Below are positions 6,572-8,484 of a stretch of DNA of 8,484 bases, one piece after another. Position numbers and translations under genes: made by a program. The first letter of the stretch is position 1, and each line of letters begins with the position of its first letter. The DNA comes from Acidobacteriota bacterium (GTDB lineage Bacteria; Acidobacteriota; Blastocatellia; Pyrinomonadales; Pyrinomonadaceae): positions 550 to 9,033 of the forward strand of contig QHXL01000067.1 in the NCBI GenBank assembly GCA_003222935.1, read 5' to 3'. The notes beneath the pieces are model-generated. The model did not search any database, was not told the origin of the DNA, and was given only the letters and a program-made list of their open reading frames with translations.

Positions 6572-6648
6572 CGGGACGTGGCGCAGCCTGGTAGCGCGCA
6601 CGCTTGGGGTGCGTGAGGTCGCGAGTTCGAATCTCGCCGTCCCGACCA
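6572..6648 (+). tRNA. tRNA-Pro (anticodon GGG)
   Basis: A complete 77-nt cloverleaf with encoded CCA. The acceptor stem CGGGACG (6572-6578) pairs with CGTCCCG (6638-6644), with discriminator A and CCA at 6646-6648. The anticodon stem CACGC/GCGTG (6599-6603, 6611-6615) encloses the loop TTGGGGT, anticodon GGG at 6606-6608, reading CCC (and CCU by wobble). The T arm is GCGAG-TTCGAAT-CTCGC (6621-6637). The C1-G72 pair is a hallmark of bacterial proline tRNAs. Its own promoter and terminator make it an independent unit. Confidence 0.97.
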
Positions 6649-6653
6649 GTTCT

Positions 6654-6695
6654 AAAGGCCTTTGCTCAAATCAAGCGAAGGCCTTTTCTAGTTTT
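6654..6695 (+). terminator. Intrinsic terminator after tRNA-Pro
   Basis: A 13-bp stem AAAGGCCTTTGCT / AGCGAAGGCCTTT (6654-6666 with 6674-6686, one G-T pair) with a 7-base loop, followed by a T-rich tail TTTTCTAGTTTT. It lies between the convergent tRNA and osmC-family gene and touches the latter's stop codon; read on the minus strand it lacks a good T tail. Confidence 0.88.
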
Positions 6696-7120
6696 CACTC
6701 GCCGAGCTCAGAAATGACGATCGGCGCCGTCAGCGTTTTGTGAACTGGACACTTATGTGAGATCTCCTTGAGTCGGGCCAGCTGTTCTTCGCTAAGGTCT
6801 CCCTTGAAACTAACCGCGCGTTCGATTCGATGGACGTAGCCTTCAGTATCTTTCGAGCACTCCTGACAGTCTTTTGCGTGAATCCGGTTTTGTCGAAGGC
6901 GCACCGTAACTTCGTCAAGTGGCCATTGCTTACGTCTGGCATAAAGCGTCACGGTCATCGAAATGCAAGTGCCGAGTGCAGCGAGCAGCAACGTGTAAGG
7001 ATCGGGACCGGCATCGTCTCCACCGATGGATGCAGGCTCATCAGTGATCAATGTTTGACCTGCTCCGTAACGCACTTCGTTTTGCAGGTTGTGCTGAGAT
7101 ATAACTACGACTTCACTCAT
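6695..7120 (-). CDS. OsmC-family thiol-dependent peroxidase
   Basis: A 141-residue OsmC/Ohr-superfamily protein. The two catalytic cysteines are present: Cys52 in AALGTCISMTVTLYA on the central helix and Cys124 in SHKCPVHKTL. An additional pair, Cys85 and Cys88 (HAKDCQEC), marks the subgroup of OsmC-like proteins with a middle CxxC. Members reduce organic or inorganic peroxides using thiols in the cytoplasm; whether the CxxC binds metal or forms a disulfide here is open. Length is normal. The ATG at 7120 has an ideal Shine-Dalgarno, AGGAGG at 7127-7132, six bases upstream. Only 19 bases separate the start from the inverted-repeat element at 7140, so its promoter must lie inside that element or beyond. 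The gene converges on the tRNA terminator. Confidence 0.93.
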   Translation of the reverse strand: MSEVVVISQHNLQNEVRYGAGQTLITDEPASIGGDDAGPDPYTLLLAALGTCISMTVTLYARRKQWPLDEVTVRLRQNRIHAKDCQECSKDTEGYVHRIERAVSFKGDLSEEQLARLKEISHKCPVHKTLTAPIVISELGE

Positions 7121-7245
7121 CTGAGTCCTCCTGAGGAAAATGTCCGATATGCTTTAGCTTGTCGTGACTCTCGTAGCAAGTCCCTACAAGCTTAGTGCTC
7201 CACTGGTTGGAATCTTTCGTTTGATGTGATCACGACAAGCTAAAG

Positions 7246-7526
7246 AGACTCTTGCAAAACTCTCATTCTCCCCGTGCTTTAGCTCGGGGTAGAGGTGCCG
7301 CTTAAATCCAGGAGAACCGTTTCAACGGTTTGACATTCTTGGCGACTGATGTTGAGCGCGACAGTGTGAGAGGTTCGAAATACTAAGTAAAACGAGGCAA
7401 CGAATTGGAGAGCCTGTACCTGAGATCGGCTCACGGCGGCAAACCGTTGAAACGGTTACTTCACTGTATGAGCTCTGCCGCACCCCGAGCTGAAGCACGG
7501 GGAGAATGAGAGTTTTGCAAGAAGCC
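7246..7526. mobile_element. Second MITE/REPIN-like element inserted into the first, with 41-bp inverted ends
   Basis: Arms at 7250-7290 and 7482-7522 are exact complements except for one base, beginning TCTTGCAAAACTCTCATTC and ending GCTCGGGGT. Each arm also contains its own small hairpin (CCCCGTGCTTTAGCTCGGGG and its variant), the two-hairpin layout of REP/REPIN sequences. It is flanked on both sides by CTAAAG, matching the target duplication of the host element. It carries no protein-coding frame, so any movement relied on a transposase elsewhere. The near-perfect arms suggest it is younger than the decayed foldback at 1589-1802. Confidence 0.8.
7302..7475. repeat. Innermost palindromic unit with AACCGTT hairpins, possibly a third insertion
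   Basis: Inside the second element an 18-bp exact inverted pair, AACCGTTTCAACGGTTTG (7315-7332) and its complement (7440-7457), encloses 107 bp. Each copy is itself palindromic (AACCGTT-TC-AACGGTT, AACCGTT-GA-AACGGTT). A direct repeat TGCCGC lies at 7296-7301 and 7476-7481; removing 7302-7481 would leave a compact hairpin with the loop AGAGGTGCCGC closed by GCTCGGGGT/ACCCCGAGC. That would fit a third insertion with another 6-bp duplication, but the inverted pair does not reach the proposed ends, so the boundaries are uncertain. Confidence 0.5.
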
Positions 7527-7555
7527 CTAAAGCATATCGGACATCAAGTGCACGC

Positions 7556-7584
7556 TTGCAGTGATCAATGAGCGCCGCTACACT
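7556..7584 (+). promoter_or_regulatory. Weak candidate promoter for sucC
   Basis: TTGCAG (7556-7561), a 17-base spacer and TACACT (7579-7584), giving three and four matches to the consensus boxes. It lies just outside the insertion element, 60 bases before the sucC start. This is the best pair I see in the 100-bp leader but it is not strong. Confidence 0.3.
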
Positions 7585-7644
7585 CACCGCCGTCCAAAAC
7601 TGAACCTTTGTTCTACTAATAATTCGATCCATTGAGGCTATTAC

Positions 7645-8484
7645 ATGAAGATTCATGAGTATCAGGGAAAAGAACTGCTCAAAAAATTTGGCGTAGCTGT
7701 ACCCCGCGGAATTGTCGCTCGCACTCCCGCAGAAGCTGAACAGGCAGCACGCGAGTTAGGTACAGACATCGTCGTCGTTAAAGCACAGATTCACGCCGGT
7801 GGTCGTGGTAAAGGTGGCGGTGTGAAACTGGCAAAGAGTCCGGAAGAAGCCAAAACCGTTGCTGAGCAAATACTCGGTATGAATCTCGTGACGCACCAGA
7901 CTGGACCGGAGGGTCGCGAGGTGCGCGTGGTTTTGATCGAAGAAGGACTGCCGATTGATAAGGAGTTCTATCTTGGTATAGTTTTGGACCGCGCTTCGGG
8001 TCGACCGGTATTTATGGCGTCTTCAGCCGGCGGAATGGATATCGAGGAAGTTGCTGCAAACACCCCGGAGCAGATCATGAAAGAAACGATCGATCCGGCT
8101 GTCGGCTTCCGCTCATTCCAGGCGCGCAAACTTGCCTTCGGACTTGGAATACCCGGCGAGTTGATTGGTCAAGCCGTTAAGTTTATGCAGGCATTGTACA
8201 GCGCGTACGAACAGATGGATGCTTCGTTAATGGAGATCAACCCGTTTCTCTTAACTAAAGATGGCCGGTTAATCGCGCTTGATGCCAAGGTTAACTTCGA
8301 CGACAACGCCATGTTTCGTCACAAAGACTTTGTCGAGCTACGCGATCTGAATGAGGAAGAGCCTCTGGAGATTGAAGCGTCGAAGTTTGATCTGAACTAC
8401 ATCAAGCTCGACGGCAACATCGCGTGCATGGTCAATGGAGCAGGATTGGCGATGGCGACCATGGATATCATCAAGCTGGCGGGT
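7645..8484 (+). CDS. sucC: Succinate--CoA ligase (ADP-forming) beta subunit, N-terminal part (cut by window edge)
   Basis: The first 280 residues of a protein usually about 385-390 long. It starts [17 protein letters not shown], the standard SucC opening. The ATP-grasp nucleotide region shows [15 protein letters not shown] (46-60) and [11 protein letters not shown] (91-101); the magnesium-binding part shows MEINPFLL (196-203) and [10 protein letters not shown] (213-222); [11 protein letters not shown] (264-274) begins the CoA-ligase domain that contacts the alpha subunit. With SucD it makes ATP from succinyl-CoA in the citric acid cycle; sucD is probably next, outside the window. A GAGG at 7634-7637 lies seven bases before the ATG. 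The reading frame is intact to the edge. The gene is preceded by the nested insertion elements, which end 100 bp upstream. Confidence 0.97.
   Translation, partial: MKIHEYQGKELLKKFGVAVPRGIVARTPAEAEQAARELGTDIVVVKAQIHAGGRGKGGGVKLAKSPEEAKTVAEQILGMNLVTHQTGPEGREVRVVLIEEGLPIDKEFYLGIVLDRASGRPVFMASSAGGMDIEEVAANTPEQIMKETIDPAVGFRSFQARKLAFGLGIPGELIGQAVKFMQALYSAYEQMDASLMEINPFLLTKDGRLIALDAKVNFDDNAMFRHKDFVELRDLNEEEPLEIEASKFDLNYIKLDGNIACMVNGAGLAMATMDIIKLAG

Larger units (their letters stand above)
7140..7544. mobile_element. Older MITE-like palindromic element (118 bp), split by a later insertion
   Basis: The 18-bp ends ATGTCCGATATGCTTTAG (7140-7157) and its exact complement (7527-7544) bracket the region. 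A second exact inverted pair, CTTTAGCTTGTCGTGA (7152-7167) and TCACGACAAGCTAAAG (7230-7245), overlaps the first. Both are explained if the element was originally 7140-7245 joined directly to 7533-7544: the two ends then match perfectly over 28 bp around a 62-bp middle. The direct repeat CTAAAG (7240-7245 and 7527-7532) is the expected target duplication of whatever landed at that point. There is no open reading frame, so the element is non-autonomous. No duplication is seen outside 7140/7544. The whole 524-bp gap 7121-7644 contains no gene apart from these repeats and the sucC leader. Confidence 0.8.

Noticed and set aside
6572..6648. tRNA-Pro as an integration site for the nearby elements
   Set aside because: No copy of the tRNA 3' end is found downstream, and there is no integrase; the elements lie 500 bp away beyond osmC.
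7315..7457. CRISPR-like pair of repeats (AACCGTT units)
   Set aside because: Only two copies, in opposite orientation and 107 bp apart; an inverted pair, not a direct-repeat array.
7456..7656. Minus-strand open frame of 66 codons
   Set aside because: It lies within the inverted-repeat arms and sucC leader and encodes nothing recognisable.

Overview
This window is about half GC and carries mostly housekeeping genes, each long gap between them holding a palindromic repeat. I infer a Gram-negative-type soil or environmental bacterium. Acidobacteriota (Blastocatellia/Pyrinomonadales) is my best guess, because the dispersed GATTGCAGATT-type and CCACAGAGAC-type foldback repeats are, as far as I recall, common there. 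That is pattern memory, not proof. There is no phage, CRISPR array, plasmid function or transposase gene.

Left part (1-5671) is all minus strand. It runs from the start of an exported GH47 alpha-mannosidase (truncated by the window edge), through a translationally overlapping pair (GNAT acetyltransferase followed by a COQ7-like di-iron protein), to cysteinyl-tRNA synthetase (cysS), thiamine-monophosphate kinase (thiL) and a class I/II PLP aminotransferase. The aminotransferase and thiL lie 17 bp apart and probably share a transcript starting at a TATAAT box near 5716. cysS is separated from thiL by a foldback repeat.

The divergent point (5672-6031) carries promoters in both directions. To its right on the plus strand are a MerR-family regulator and tRNA-Pro(GGG), the latter with its own promoter and an intrinsic terminator. 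An OsmC-family thiol peroxidase follows on the minus strand, converging on that terminator. The window ends inside sucC (plus strand), the beta subunit of succinyl-CoA synthetase.

The most interesting part is not a gene. The 524-bp gap between osmC and sucC can be read as nested insertions. An old 118-bp element with perfect 28-bp inverted ends is split by a second element with 41-bp inverted ends, flanked by a 6-bp direct repeat CTAAAG. Removing the insert plus one repeat copy restores the older palindrome exactly. A third palindrome inside the second may be another insertion. Every other gap longer than 100 bp (313-433, 1474-1831, 3233-3395, 5672-6031) also contains a foldback element, of three different sequence families. 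I did not find a new multi-gene system.
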